Positions 7,425 to 15,767 are shown, numbered from the stretch's first letter. The stretch: DNA of 36,350 nt from Acetobacter cibinongensis (GCF_000963925.1 NZ_BAMV01000019.1:1-36350); one strand, 5' to 3'. Made by a program: numbers and translations. The notes: a model not told the origin generated them from the letters alone.

Positions 7425-8868
7425 ATCCTGCTAAGAAACGCAGGGGCGAAGCTGGGCATGGGGGTTGCTTCCACCAATGCCATGAAGGCCCCTGCGGCGG
7501 CATCGACCTGATCATCATGGCTGGCGGCGGGAAAGGCTGCCAGTTCTTCCAGAAAATTCTGTGTCCAGTGGCTACGCTGGAGCACGACCATGCCCGCGTT
7601 GACCTGTGCGGCAAATGGGGCTGCGCGTGTGGCTTTGCTGCCCGTCTCCCGCACGGTGCGGACGCGGTAGCCTGCCAGCCGCCCCACAAGGTAACGCGCC
7701 TGCGCGACCCCTGCCTGTCCAGGGTCCTGGGGGAGAATGATCTCCGTTTGCGGGCCGTCCTGTGCGGCGGTGGCTAGAAGGGCGGCCTCCACCTGTGCGG
7801 GGTCTCCGCGCAGGCGGGTGACATCCTGCACGGCAAAGCGCCCATCCGTCAGACGCGCCATTTTGACACCGACCGTCCAGTCCGCCGTGCGGCTGGTGGT
7901 TGCGGCAAGGTCCCACCTGCGGACGCTTTGCTGCGCCATGGGCAGGGCATCCTGCACGGGAAGCATGGCGGTTTTGAACAGCATGCCCTCGGTAGCAACA
8001 GGGTTTTGCTGATAGAGCGCACTCCATTCCCGCTGGCCAATGGCTAGGCGGATCTGCTCAAGGTCTGGGCCGGAAAAGGCCTCTGGCCACAGGGGGGCAC
8101 CTAACGCGCGACCCAGCGGGTCTGGCTGCTGCTCCGCCAGTGCTGGCAGGGAAAGCGTGTGCCAGACCTCGCCTGTCTGGTTGTGCATGTCCGCTAGCAA
8201 GCGGCCTGCAAGGTCATCGGGGGACCAGCGGGTCATGACAAGAATAATGGCCCCGCCGGGCATGAGGCGGGTGCGTAGTACGGAGCGATACCAGTCCCAC
8301 ACCGCAAGGCGGCGGGTTGGGCTTTCTGCCTCCTGCCGGTCCTTTACGGGATCATCTATCACGGCGAGATGGGCCCCTTTGCCTGTCAGGCCGCCACCTA
8401 CGCCAGCGGCGGTATAGCCACCGCCCTGTGCAGTATGCCAGATGTCCCGCGCGCTGCTATCCGGCGCAAGGCCGGTGTTGGGGAACAGGGCGCGAAAACG
8501 CTGGGTTGTCACAAGGTTTCTGACAGAGCGCCCGAAGTCCTGCGCCAAGGTAGCGCCGTAAGAGGCGGCAATAACATGACGTGTGGGGTGCTGCCCCAGA
8601 TACCATGCTGGAAAACGCCTGCTGACAAGCTCGGATTTTCCGTGGCGGGGGGCATGAAGACCATAAGGCGGGCTATGTGGCCCTGAGCCACGGCATCCAG
8701 CTTCTGGCACAAAAGCGCGTGGTGGGCCCCGCACTGGTAAGTTGGCATGGTGTAGCGGGTAAAACCAAGCAGCCCGTTGCGGGCCTGCTGGCGCTGGGCA
8801 AGTTCAGTCCGGGCTGCTGTGCTGGCCTGAGTGCGCAAGTGCTGCAAGTTCTTCATCCGAATACTCAT
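7421..8868 (-). pseudogene. Phage terminase large subunit, frameshifted
   Basis: This gene codes for the ATP-driven DNA-packaging motor and nuclease of a tailed phage, but it lies in two frames. The first part (8868 down to about 8650) reads to ARLMVFMPP. The second part, in another frame, continues RHGKSELVSRRFP and runs to the stop at 7421. The switch falls in a tract of six G (8647-8652, plus strand); seven would restore one frame of 482 residues with the Walker A motif PPRHGKSE. Downstream are Walker B (HLAVIDDPVKD) and nuclease-domain acids (LPQDPGQAG, HDDQVDAA). The 5' end overlaps the small-subunit gene, as is usual. Either the gene is dead or the base call in the homopolymer is wrong. 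The stop overlaps the end of trhO. Confidence 0.85.
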
Positions 8869-9088
8869 CCAGCCCTTTACGCACTACGGCATTCATGGAC
8901 AGGCCGGATAGTTTGGGGTGCAGATAGGGGGCGGCCACCTTGGCGGCGTCAAACTGACGGTCTGTTATGGTGTCATCACCCTGCATAACCCGTGTAAAAA
9001 TATCGAGCGGTGTTATCGGGTTTTTCCGGCGATACCGTTTTTTTGGCATTGGCTGGGGAGAAGGAGTGGTCCCGCCGCTTTGCGCCAT
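8804..9088 (-). CDS. Putative phage terminase small subunit
   Basis: A 94-residue protein encoded directly upstream of, and overlapping, the terminase large subunit gene. The N-terminus is basic (PKKRYRRKNP), fitting DNA binding. The core TPLDIFTRVMQGDDTITDRQFDAAKVAAPYLHPKLS resembles the conserved block of small packaging proteins in alphaproteobacterial prophages (pattern PLDxmLxvMxD, AAxAAAPYxHPKL). Terminase small subunits recognise the phage packaging site and regulate the large subunit. No strong ribosome binding site is seen for the ATG at 9088; the in-frame ATG before PKKRYRR is an alternative. Confidence 0.65.
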   Translation of the reverse strand: MAQSGGTTPSPQPMPKKRYRRKNPITPLDIFTRVMQGDDTITDRQFDAAKVAAPYLHPKLSGLSMNAVVRKGLDEYSDEELAALAHSGQHSSPD

Positions 9089-9175
9089 TGTTCTGAACCG
9101 CTTTGTTGTGATGATGCCCTAGGGATAGGGATGACCACGCGCACTGGCAAAGCTTTTTTGAAAAAGAAAAAAGAC

Positions 9176-9604
9176 TTAGCGGTGCAGAAAGTCTTGAAGG
9201 TCTTGCCTGTAGGCGGTGCCGTATTGGCCAATGACCGCACCGTTACGTGGGTCATGCCGGTCATCCCCATTGCCGAGATGGACGGTGATTTTACCTAAGC
9301 CTGGCAGCGTGATCTTCCGCCCGTTGGGGTAGGTATCATCTTGATCAGGGGCGAGCGTGAGGAATTTTTTGCCGTGCACGGTTATGGCTTCAGCCGATGC
9401 TGGCGTAGTGCTGCCACCAGCCGAACTGAAATCCAGAGGAATCTGATTTTTGGGCGAGAAGCTGGAGAGTAGCGAAGACGGCGTTTTAACTGCGTGCGGG
9501 CCGGTTGTAACCGCAGGCGGCGCGGGAGGGGCTGCCCGCGCCGCCACAGGCAGCGCCAGAACGCACCCGAAAAAACCCGCACGGAAAAAGATGGTGTGAC
9601 ACAT
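9176..9604 (-). CDS. Small exported protein of unknown function
   Basis: A 142-residue protein with a typical signal peptide (hydrophobic residues about 5-22, cleavage near ARAAPP). It has a Pro/Ser-rich spacer and a C-terminal part of short strands (EAITVHGKKFLTLAPDQDD, ITLPGLGKITVHLGNGDDRHDPRNGAVIGQYG). I do not recognise the family. It lies within the phage late region, 87 bases before the small terminase gene and on the same strand. It could be a cargo gene or a chromosomal gene trapped there. A signal peptide is unusual for a gene just upstream of a terminase. Confidence 0.6.
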   Translation of the reverse strand: MCHTIFFRAGFFGCVLALPVAARAAPPAPPAVTTGPHAVKTPSSLLSSFSPKNQIPLDFSSAGGSTTPASAEAITVHGKKFLTLAPDQDDTYPNGRKITLPGLGKITVHLGNGDDRHDPRNGAVIGQYGTAYRQDLQDFLHR

Positions 9605-9679
9605 CAGTGGCGATACTCTTGACTACCTGAAGGCTGAGCATCGCGCTATTTAGGTGCAACTATGAAATGACAAAATGTT

Positions 9680-10255
9680 TCACGCTGATGCAGGCTGGCT
9701 TTTATTTTTACGCGCCTGTTTGGCTGCTTTACGGGCGAAGGCCTCAAAAGCTTCAAGCTGTTCCAGCACCAGAGCGCACTGGGCGGCAATTTTACGCTGG
9801 GCGGAACTGGCAGACAAAGTGGGAAACAGGGCGACCCCCATGGCGCGGAAAGAGAGTTCATCCACCAGCATCATACGCAGGCGCTGGTGGGCGCACAGGC
9901 CAAGCGCCTGCTGCACATCCGTAATACGGGCCATGGCTTTGCCACGCACTATCTGCCAGGACACGGCATCGTGCCGGGTGAGTGTGCTGGGACGGTGCTC
10001 TGGTGAAAATTCCTTATACCCACAATAACCAAATACATAATCCTGATACCATCGCTCTGCGGCATCTGCGGCTGTCTGGGGAATGTCTCCTGAATTGAGC
10101 AAGGCCTGAACGGTGCGCAAGACACGTGCGGGCTTGCTGCCTACAAACTGCGAGTGGGTGCGCCGCTCCGGGGTAGGCTGGCACTCTGTTTCTACCAAAA
10201 CAGGCTTTACCACTTTGGATTTTTTACGAACGGTAGGCAGGGACGAGACGGACAT
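9680..10255 (-). CDS. Phage protein upstream of the terminase genes, possible late regulator
   Basis: A 191-residue basic protein with Lys/Arg-rich ends (VRKKSKVVKP, KAAKQARKNKSQ). The middle, with AERWYQDYVFGYCGYKEF, an RITDVQQALGLCAHQRLRMMLVDELSFRAMGVALF helix pair and a QRKIAAQCALVLEQLEAF helix, resembles DUF6456-type or late-antiterminator-type proteins found before terminase genes in prophages. Those proteins have a helical domain that may bind DNA or RNA polymerase. This is a low-level likeness, so the role is only suggested by position between replication and packaging genes. The frame is intact and starts four bases before the stop of the upstream gene. Confidence 0.55.
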   Translation of the reverse strand: MSVSSLPTVRKKSKVVKPVLVETECQPTPERRTHSQFVGSKPARVLRTVQALLNSGDIPQTAADAAERWYQDYVFGYCGYKEFSPEHRPSTLTRHDAVSWQIVRGKAMARITDVQQALGLCAHQRLRMMLVDELSFRAMGVALFPTLSASSAQRKIAAQCALVLEQLEAFEAFARKAAKQARKNKSQPASA

Positions 10256-10259
10256 GGCG

Positions 10260-10806
10260 CTATGACCTTTGCTGAGACGTGAACGGGATGTGAAGGCGGG
10301 TCATGAGTTTTTGGCAGGCGGCGGCATCCCGCCAGATGGTGTTGGCAAATGGCAGCAGAATGGTGCGAAGTTCGTTCGGGCTGGGCCAGCGTGCGCCAAC
10401 GGGGTACCCCTGACGCGGTGGCTGGCGCACCCATGCTAGCCGGGCGGGTTTGCCCCATGCCCCATGCCCCGGCGGGAATGTCCTCACATACATCAAAAAT
10501 GGCACGGCACTGTGCTGCGGCGGCGCTAGGACCGGGGGGATTGGTGACAAGTTGCGCCAGTTTTTTGAGCCATGCTGCCACGTGACCCTCCGTAACCGGC
10601 TGTTGCGCCACCTGAAGCTGTGCCCAGCATTGGGGGATATGCGCCACAAGGTCTGGTGGCAGGTCCCGTGACAGAAGCGGAATACCCGCAGCCTGTGTGG
10701 CAAACACCGCGCGCAGCGCTGGGTCCGGCGGACTGTAGGCACTGCCTGCCGGTACTGTGAGAACAGGTGCCGGACCCGGTAGGAGAGCAAGGGACACAGA
10801 GGGCAT
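10260..10806 (-). pseudogene. Phage protein of unknown function, frameshifted by a 7-bp tandem duplication
   Basis: From the ATG at 10806 the frame reads a helical protein (PDLVAHIPQCWAQLQVAQQP, HVAAWLKKLAQLV, QCRAIFDVCEDIPAGAWG). After AWG the sensible sequence, KPARLAWVRQPPRQGYPVG then RWPSPNELRTILLPFANTIWRDAA, continues in another frame to a stop at 10260. At the switch the plus strand has TGCCCCA twice in tandem (10451-10464) followed by TGCCCC. Removing one 7-base unit leaves 540 bases, exactly 180 codons, with one unbroken protein of 179 residues. The family is not recognised. It lies between the replication-type gene and the possible late regulator. Confidence 0.72.
10451..10470 (+). 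repeat. TGCCCCA tandem duplication inside the phage pseudogene
   Basis: Two full copies of TGCCCCA and a partial third stand in tandem. One copy is surplus relative to the reading frame of the surrounding gene, which points to slipped-strand duplication as the lesion. Confidence 0.85.
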
Positions 10807-10809
10807 GGG

Positions 10810-11568
10810 TCATACCCCTTCCAGATCCGGGATGGCGTGCCATGCGGCCAGTTTGTCCGGCGGCGGGGTGCTGGCTGGTGGGGCAGCCAGATATTTGCGT
10901 AAGGCGGCCTCCACCCATGATACGGGTTCTGCTGGGCGAAAGGCCTCGCACTCAGCCAGAACCGCGCAAAGGGTGGCGGCATCATCGTGCAGCATTTTGA
11001 GCCATTTCCCCAGAAGCACACGGGCTGAGCGCTCTGGCCGCCCGGTGGCCGCTTGCAAAAAAGCCAACCCCCGCCGGAATAAAACAGTTCGGGCATCCAT
11101 CGTTTGGCCGAACGGAGTGAGGGACAGTTCTGCTTCTGCCTCTGCTTCTTGGGGGGATGGGGGTGGGGTTAACCCCTGCCCTGCCACAGTGGGACCAGCA
11201 GGCTGACTGGTATGCAGGCTGGGGTTGCCACCCGTGCGGCCCCACGCGGCCCCTTGGTCAGACGCAGCGCGGTCCCGCACCAGACGGCGGCTGAAAATAC
11301 ACCCTGACGGGGTGGTGCTGAACACATTGGCCTGCCGAAGTTCCTGCACCAGACGAACGACCTGCCGGTCCGACACACCCACCATAAGACCGATCTGGCG
11401 AGCGCTCAGGGCTTGGCCGTTCAGGCATAAATGGCCGTATGGCTCGGCCTCGTGCATCAGGCACAGCAGGCGCACCCATAACCCCTGCGCGGCGAGGGAG
11501 CAGAGGCGTAAGGCGGCATCCTGCTCATGGTCCTGCCACCAGAATTTGGACCAGCGGCGCTTGCTCAT
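10810..11568 (-). CDS. Phage replication-type protein with winged-helix N-terminus
   Basis: A 252-residue protein. The N-terminal ~90 residues (WSKFWWQDHEQDAALRLCSLAAQGLWVRLLCLMHEA, then ALSARQIGLMVGVSDRQVVRLVQELRQANVFS) fit a helix-turn-helix module like those at the start of phage replication initiator or DnaD-like proteins. A variable Pro/Ser-rich linker (about 120-150) and a helical C-terminus (RRGLAFLQAATGRPERSARVLLGKWLKML) follow. The start is placed at the ATG at 11568 because it overlaps the TGA of the upstream gene as ATGA, a common coupled arrangement; an in-frame ATG five codons upstream is the alternative. It is part of the early operon that runs away from the repressor. Confidence 0.65.
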   Translation of the reverse strand: MSKRRWSKFWWQDHEQDAALRLCSLAAQGLWVRLLCLMHEAEPYGHLCLNGQALSARQIGLMVGVSDRQVVRLVQELRQANVFSTTPSGCIFSRRLVRDRAASDQGAAWGRTGGNPSLHTSQPAGPTVAGQGLTPPPSPQEAEAEAELSLTPFGQTMDARTVLFRRGLAFLQAATGRPERSARVLLGKWLKMLHDDAATLCAVLAECEAFRPAEPVSWVEAALRKYLAAPPASTPPPDKLAAWHAIPDLEGV

Positions 11569-12014
11569 ACCAGACCCCGCCACTGTTCCAGCCCGCGCCA
11601 GAGGCCACGCATGGCAATGGGATGGCCGGGCGGCAGAGGCTCGGGGTCACGCAGCGGGTCAGACCAAGGGTCATCAGCAATGGAAGTGGTGCCGGGGGAA
11701 TCCTGACACGCGGCTTCATACCGCATGAGGGCCTGCCGCACGCCTTCCATGCATCGGCCCATTCTACGGCCAATCTGACGAAGGGACAGGCCGGAGCGGC
11801 GAAGTGCCACCATCTGCTCCAGCATTTCTGCCGAGGTCTGGGCGCGTGCGGCGGCAAGGCAGGCAGGGTCTGTTGCCAGACGCTGAGGGGGAACGATCTG
11901 TACGGAACCAAGGGTGGGATTTATCACACCCTCTAGACACAGAACAGGCAGTGGTGGTGTGTGTAGCACCCTCCGGCTGGGGCGAGTGTGTGCCGATGTG
12001 ACGGGACGGCACAC
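11565..12014 (-). CDS. Phage early protein with helix-turn-helix, N-terminus uncertain
   Basis: The open frame gives 149 residues. The convincing part is residues about 55-105, with SAEMLEQMVALRRSGLSLRQIGRRMGRCMEGVRQALMRYEAA, a helix-turn-helix of the kind seen in resolvase-like or GcrA-like proteins, so it likely binds DNA. The first 30 residues (Arg/Pro/Thr-rich) look less like protein. A second minus-strand frame beginning at an ATG at 12147 has a better ribosome binding site (GGAAAAG) and could be the real 5' end if a frame change lies between. It is the first gene of the phage operon divergent from the repressor and its TGA overlaps the next start. Confidence 0.5.
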   Translation of the reverse strand: MCRPVTSAHTRPSRRVLHTPPLPVLCLEGVINPTLGSVQIVPPQRLATDPACLAAARAQTSAEMLEQMVALRRSGLSLRQIGRRMGRCMEGVRQALMRYEAACQDSPGTTSIADDPWSDPLRDPEPLPPGHPIAMRGLWRGLEQWRGLV

Positions 12015-12145
12015 TGGGAGAAAGTGGTTGGCAGCGTGCAGCGGCGGAGACCATCACGCTTGGAAAAAATGAGGCTTTATGGGCGGAAAACGGAGCATTG
12101 GGCTGCGTTTTGGGCTGCAATGCAAGAGCTGAATAGGAAACAGAC

Positions 12146-12223
12146 ATGGCGGACTTTTCCGGTAAAAAACAAAATGAGCCGCCCCGTTTTATGCTGGAGG
12201 GCTTAAGGGGAAGGCTAGTGTGA
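12146..12223 (+). CDS. Possible 25-residue leader ORF upstream of the repressor
   Basis: ATG at 12146 is preceded by AGGAAA at a good distance and opens 25 codons (MADFSGKKQNEPPRFMLEGL and a basic end). The stop lies inside the palindromic operator candidate. Nothing else supports translation, and the composition is not distinctive. Confidence 0.22.
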   Translation: MADFSGKKQNEPPRFMLEGLRGRLV

Positions 12224-12234
12224 CCAGTCACACT
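12217..12234. promoter_or_regulatory. Candidate repressor operator, 18-bp palindrome
   Basis: AGTGTGAC-CA-GTCACACT has perfect 8-base arms around a 2-base centre. It lies between the divergent repressor and early phage genes, 70 bases before the repressor start, where a CI-type repressor would bind. A partial second copy, TGTGTGA, is seen about 15 bases further on (near 12250). The assignment is by position and symmetry only. Confidence 0.55.
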
Positions 12235-12303
12235 TTGTCAAGCGGAAAATGTGTGATATATCCCTTTGTGTCTTGGTTCGTTTCCCGTGGGATATTTTCC
12301 GTC

Positions 12304-13017
12304 ATGATACGCTCTGTCGTTGCTGATGAACTTGAACGCCGCATGACGCTGCTGGGCTTTACCCAGAAGGCGCTGGCCCGCAATGCCGGGGTGGGTGACA
12401 CCTATGTGCGGGATATTCTGAAAGGCAAATCCCGCAATCCGGGCGGTGAGAAGCTGGAGCGGATTGCGGCCATTCTGGGCTGTACGGCGCGGGACCTGCT
12501 GTTTCCGGCACAAACACGGGACACCAGCCGTGCCGAGCGTGCTGAGCCCTACAGCCCCCCGGCTGACCAGCCGGAAGTGACCGTGGAGCTTAACCCCCCC
12601 GGTTATGTGGCCGTACCCTTTTTGTCCCTTAAGGCCGGTATGGGCGGGTGCGGATATGTAGAAGATCGCCTGCTGGGCCGCCCCAAATTTTTTGAAGAAG
12701 ACTTTGTACGCGGCACCCTGCGGGCAAGCCCCTCTGACCTGCGGGTGATTGAGGTTGAAGGCCAGTCCATGGAGCCGATGCTGCAAAATGGGGACATGGT
12801 GCTGGTGGATACACGCCGGACCTCCATTATCGAACCGGGGATTTTTGTGCTGTTTGATGGGGATGGTGTGGTGTGCAAATGGGTGGAACGTGCCCATGAC
12901 GCCACGGAACCCACGGTGCGCATAAAGTCCGAAAATCCGCGCTTTTCCGCTTATTGTGTGCCCGCAGAGCAGGTACAGATTGTAGGGCGCGTGGTCTGGT
13001 TTGCCCGTAAATTATGA
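12304..13017 (+). CDS. CI/LexA-like phage repressor (XRE HTH plus S24 peptidase domain)
   Basis: A 237-residue two-domain repressor. The N-terminal XRE helix-turn-helix (residues about 5-68: MTLLGFTQKALARNAGVGDTYVRDILKGK) binds operator DNA. The C-terminal S24 domain (about 100-237) holds the Ser-Lys dyad: Ser155 in VEGQSMEPML and Lys192 in VVCKWVER. An Ala-Gly pair at 111-112 in LKAGMGG is a candidate self-cleavage site, as in CI and LexA, where RecA filaments trigger cleavage on DNA damage. All key residues are present, unlike several late genes of this prophage. The start at 12304 is chosen because the longer frame up to 12220 reads through the operator region. A hairpin terminator follows the stop. 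Confidence 0.88.
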   Translation: MIRSVVADELERRMTLLGFTQKALARNAGVGDTYVRDILKGKSRNPGGEKLERIAAILGCTARDLLFPAQTRDTSRAERAEPYSPPADQPEVTVELNPPGYVAVPFLSLKAGMGGCGYVEDRLLGRPKFFEEDFVRGTLRASPSDLRVIEVEGQSMEPMLQNGDMVLVDTRRTSIIEPGIFVLFDGDGVVCKWVERAHDATEPTVRIKSENPRFSAYCVPAEQVQIVGRVVWFARKL

Positions 13018-13024
13018 CGAATCC

Positions 13025-13065
13025 GGCCTGCCTTGCTAAAGAGCGGCAGGCCAGTGCGGTTTTTT
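13025..13065 (+). terminator. Intrinsic terminator after the repressor gene
   Basis: GGCCTGCC (13025-13032) pairs with GGCAGGCC (13045-13052), and six T follow at 13060-13065. The T run is seven bases from the stem, slightly far but acceptable. Confidence 0.7.
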
Positions 13066-13114
13066 AAAGAAAACGTTGCCGGAATATGTATATCCGGTCA
13101 TGTTGTAACATATT

Positions 13115-13136
13115 TCACACAAATGTGACGTATAAT
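13115..13136 (+). promoter_or_regulatory. Possible promoter element upstream of the Hint protein gene
   Basis: In an AT-rich stretch, TATAAT (13131-13136) directly follows the inverted repeat TCACA-CAAA-TGTGA (13115-13128). No convincing -35 box is found at the right distance, so an activator at the palindrome is conceivable. The untranslated leader would be about 145 bases long and is very AT-rich. Evidence is motif only. Confidence 0.35.
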
Positions 13137-13286
13137 TAATATATTCTTCAGACCTATTGATATCATTCATTAATTTTTAATTTGTTTTTTTAATTTTAAC
13201 ATTATTGAGGACCATTTCACTCCTCTTTCCATTTTTTTTGCTATGAGGCCTGCAATCACAACCTTTTGACTTAAGGCCCTCACCTC

Positions 13287-15020
13287 ATGGCAACATGGAT
13301 TGGTACACACACTACAGCAGACAAATCCTGGTCTAATTCGGCCAACTGGACAGACCTGAAAGGCTATCAGGCAACCGAACCGACGACTTATGAAGCCGTC
13401 ACATTTAATGATGATGCTGATGTCATTCTGCCCTCATCTTTCTCTACTTCTGGGCAGCTTACCGTCAATGGTAACGTTACGTTTGAGCCAACATCTGGCG
13501 GCAGCAAAATCACCTTCGGGTCTGCCAGTTTTGGAAGTGGTGCAAACCTGACGCTGAATGCTGTGACGCTGGATGTACCAAAATATTCGTCCAACACAGG
13601 TGTGGGGACTATTACGCTCGAGAACGGCGCGAACCTGGTAAGCCATAACAGCGGCGTGATTGCCCCAACCGTTGCGTTCAAGCAGAACACGGACTCTACA
13701 GGCGCGGTTATTGGGAACACCATAACCATTGACTTCAATGGCAGCACGGAATTGCAGCTTCCTGCGCTCCAGAACCTCAGCACCTATGACCGCATTGTTG
13801 TAGCTGGCACGAACGGCACCAACGTAGAGCTGAGCCTGAAAGCAAACGCTGACGGCAAGACCTACTCCCTGATTGAGACAATCCCAAGCTGGGGCAACAA
13901 AACCACCGTGCTGTCTTCCAACGTCACGCTGGCTGGCAAACTGACGGAAAAGGACTTCAACTTCACGACGGAAAACGGCAACACCATTCTGACCTGCTTC
14001 CTGACGGGCAGCATGATCCGCACCACGCGTGGCGATGTTGCTGTTGAAGATGTGCAGGTAGGGGACATGGTTGTGGCCTTTGAACAGGGCACACCGGTTG
14101 AACGCGCAGTAGTATGGGTTGGCCGCAAACATGCAGTTGTGCGCTCTGGCCTGCCAGACGATGAAGCGGGCTACCCTGTCCGCATCAGCCAAGGTGCGCT
14201 TGCGGAGAACGTGCCTTACAAGGACATGCTGGTAACACCCGAACACTGCCTGTTCCTGAACGGTGCGTTCGTGCCTGCCCGTATGTTGGTGAATGGTAGC
14301 AACATTACCTATGACTACAGCCTGACCAGCTATGACTACTACCATGTAGAAACCGAGCGGCACTCTGTGATTATGGCTGACGGTGCCCTGACGGAAAGCT
14401 ACCTGAACACAGGCAACCGCAACAGCTTTGAGCAGACGGGTAACGCACCAACCCGCCTGACCCGCACGCTGAACTGGGAAGAGGATGCCGCAGCGCGACT
14501 GGAAGTCCGTACGGACGAAGTCAAACCGCTGTTTGACGCCATTGCAGCACGTGCGAACACCATTGCAGCCCGCACCCGTGCGTTGACCAGTGACCCGGAA
14601 CTGCACCTGATAACGGAAACAGGGGCTCTGCTGCGCCGCGTCCGTACCAAGGGCAACATGGTGTCCTTCGTGCTACCGGCCTCTGTAAAGTCTGTGCGGA
14701 TTGTCTCCCGCAATGGCCGTCCGGCTGACACGATTGGCCCGTTTGTAGATGACCGCCGTACCTTAGGCGTGTTGGTGGGCAAAGTGATGGTGCAGGATGC
14801 CAGAAACCTTCAGGACGTCACCAGCCACCTGACCACCCAGACCCTGCATGGCTGGCACGGTGTAGAAGCCGCCCCCATGCGCTGGACCAACGGTAACGCC
14901 AGCCTGCCGCTGGATATGGTTTCCCTGACCGGGCTTGCACACCTGACGCTGGAAATCGTCAGTGCTGGCCCGTATCTTCTGGACACGGAAACAGACACGG
15001 CTGAGGCTCTGAGAGCCTGA
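13287..15020 (+). CDS. Hint_2-domain surface protein with beta-rich N-terminal repeats
   Basis: A 577-residue protein. Residues 1-235 are Thr/Asn/Gly-rich short strands starting with WIGTHTTADKSWSNSANW, the kind of opening seen in autotransporter-like beta-solenoid proteins. A Hint_2 (hedgehog/intein) domain follows at about 237-395: Cys237 in CFLTGSMIRTTRGDVAVEDVQVGD, and His320 in the TPEHCLFLNGAFVPARMLVNG block. Hint domains can break the peptide bond before the first Cys. The remaining 180 residues (SVRIVSRNGRPADTIGPFVDDRR, GWHGVEAAPMRWTNGNASLPL) look like a carbohydrate-binding or beta-sandwich domain. No classical signal peptide is present, so export would need type I or another route. 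Function is not known; cell-surface adhesion or autoprocessing is inferred from the architecture. Confidence 0.82.
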   Translation: MATWIGTHTTADKSWSNSANWTDLKGYQATEPTTYEAVTFNDDADVILPSSFSTSGQLTVNGNVTFEPTSGGSKITFGSASFGSGANLTLNAVTLDVPKYSSNTGVGTITLENGANLVSHNSGVIAPTVAFKQNTDSTGAVIGNTITIDFNGSTELQLPALQNLSTYDRIVVAGTNGTNVELSLKANADGKTYSLIETIPSWGNKTTVLSSNVTLAGKLTEKDFNFTTENGNTILTCFLTGSMIRTTRGDVAVEDVQVGDMVVAFEQGTPVERAVVWVGRKHAVVRSGLPDDEAGYPVRISQGALAENVPYKDMLVTPEHCLFLNGAFVPARMLVNGSNITYDYSLTSYDYYHVETERHSVIMADGALTESYLNTGNRNSFEQTGNAPTRLTRTLNWEEDAAARLEVRTDEVKPLFDAIAARANTIAARTRALTSDPELHLITETGALLRRVRTKGNMVSFVLPASVKSVRIVSRNGRPADTIGPFVDDRRTLGVLVGKVMVQDARNLQDVTSHLTTQTLHGWHGVEAAPMRWTNGNASLPLDMVSLTGLAHLTLEIVSAGPYLLDTETDTAEALRA

Positions 15021-15042
15021 TTTTTCTTTCCGTCCTGTTACA

Positions 15043-15078
15043 AAAAAGCCTGCTCCTGACCGGGGGCAGGCTTTTTTT
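15043..15078 (+). terminator. Intrinsic terminator after the Hint protein gene
   Basis: AAGCCTGC (15046-15053) pairs with GCAGGCTT (15066-15073). The stem extends with A:T pairs and runs into seven T. It is a strong rho-independent terminator 25 bases after the stop. Confidence 0.88.
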
Positions 15079-15227
15079 GTAGGCTTTCTTTTAAATGAGG
15101 GGTTCTATGGACAGGACGCTAACGGGAACATACCCTGCTGCACTACATAGGATCAGTCCATAAAGAGCACGGTAGTCAGATGTATAAGAATAAGGTCTCT
15201 CCCTTTTTCTTATCAAAAGGTCTTTCC

Positions 15228-15506
15228 ATGCTGCCCTGTGCACCACCCCGCTTTTATAGTGCGGTCCCTCCCCTGTGCGGTTCAGTTGAAGACTGGCAGA
15301 GGCAGTGTGACGCAGACTGCCGTGACATTGGGGCTATTGCACAACAGCTCCGCCGGACAGCTCTGACCATTCATCCGCTCGTGCAACGGCTCTCCTGCAA
15401 GAACCAGCCTCTGGCTGTACTGGAATGTTGCACAACCCTGGCGGCTTTGGCTGAAGAGCTAGAGCAGGATGATATTCCCGCCATCCAAGACAAAAGCCCG
15501 TATTAA
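15228..15506 (+). CDS. Small hypothetical protein
   Basis: A 92-residue protein starting at the ATG at 15228, chosen because AAGG lies seven bases upstream; the open frame extends up to 15180 without support. It has six cysteines, including CDADC and a CC pair, and a helical second half (DIGAIAQQLRRTALTIHPLVQRL, AVLECCTTLAALAEELEQ). No signal peptide or known domain is seen. It lies alone between a terminator and the promoter region of the TonB receptor. Confidence 0.55.
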   Translation: MLPCAPPRFYSAVPPLCGSVEDWQRQCDADCRDIGAIAQQLRRTALTIHPLVQRLSCKNQPLAVLECCTTLAALAEELEQDDIPAIQDKSPY

Positions 15507-15681
15507 CCGCCATTTTCTGACCTTAGACGCACCATAGAGCTGCTTGGCAGCAGATATGCGGGGTGTTTTGTGTCCTGAACAGAGTGTTTTGGGTACAGAA
15601 TGAAAACTCATCGGGGGACCTACGGTTGTTTTGTTGCTTGTTTGCAACAGATAGGCTGCATTTCATTTCGGATGCGATTTT

Positions 15682-15687
15682 TATAAT
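15682..15687 (+). promoter_or_regulatory. Possible -10 box of the TonB receptor operon
   Basis: A perfect TATAAT stands 81 bases before the receptor start. No clear -35 hexamer is found 17 bases upstream, so a regulated promoter or a chance match are both possible. Confidence 0.35.
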
Positions 15688-15767
15688 GGATTCGTAACGA
15701 GACTGAGGCACTATCTGTTTATCGCTTGGGCGCACGGCCTGGGCCAAAACGGAGGCAGTGGCAAACT

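Noticed and set aside
8640..8660. Programmed ribosomal frameshifting in the terminase gene
   Set aside because: Terminase large subunits are not known to use it, and the six-G tract with a clean one-base deficit fits mutation or a sequencing error better.
13434..14606. Minus-strand frame of 390 codons opposite the first Hint protein
   Set aside because: The Hint domain and repeats on the plus strand are clear, and the opposite frame shows no family and no start signals.
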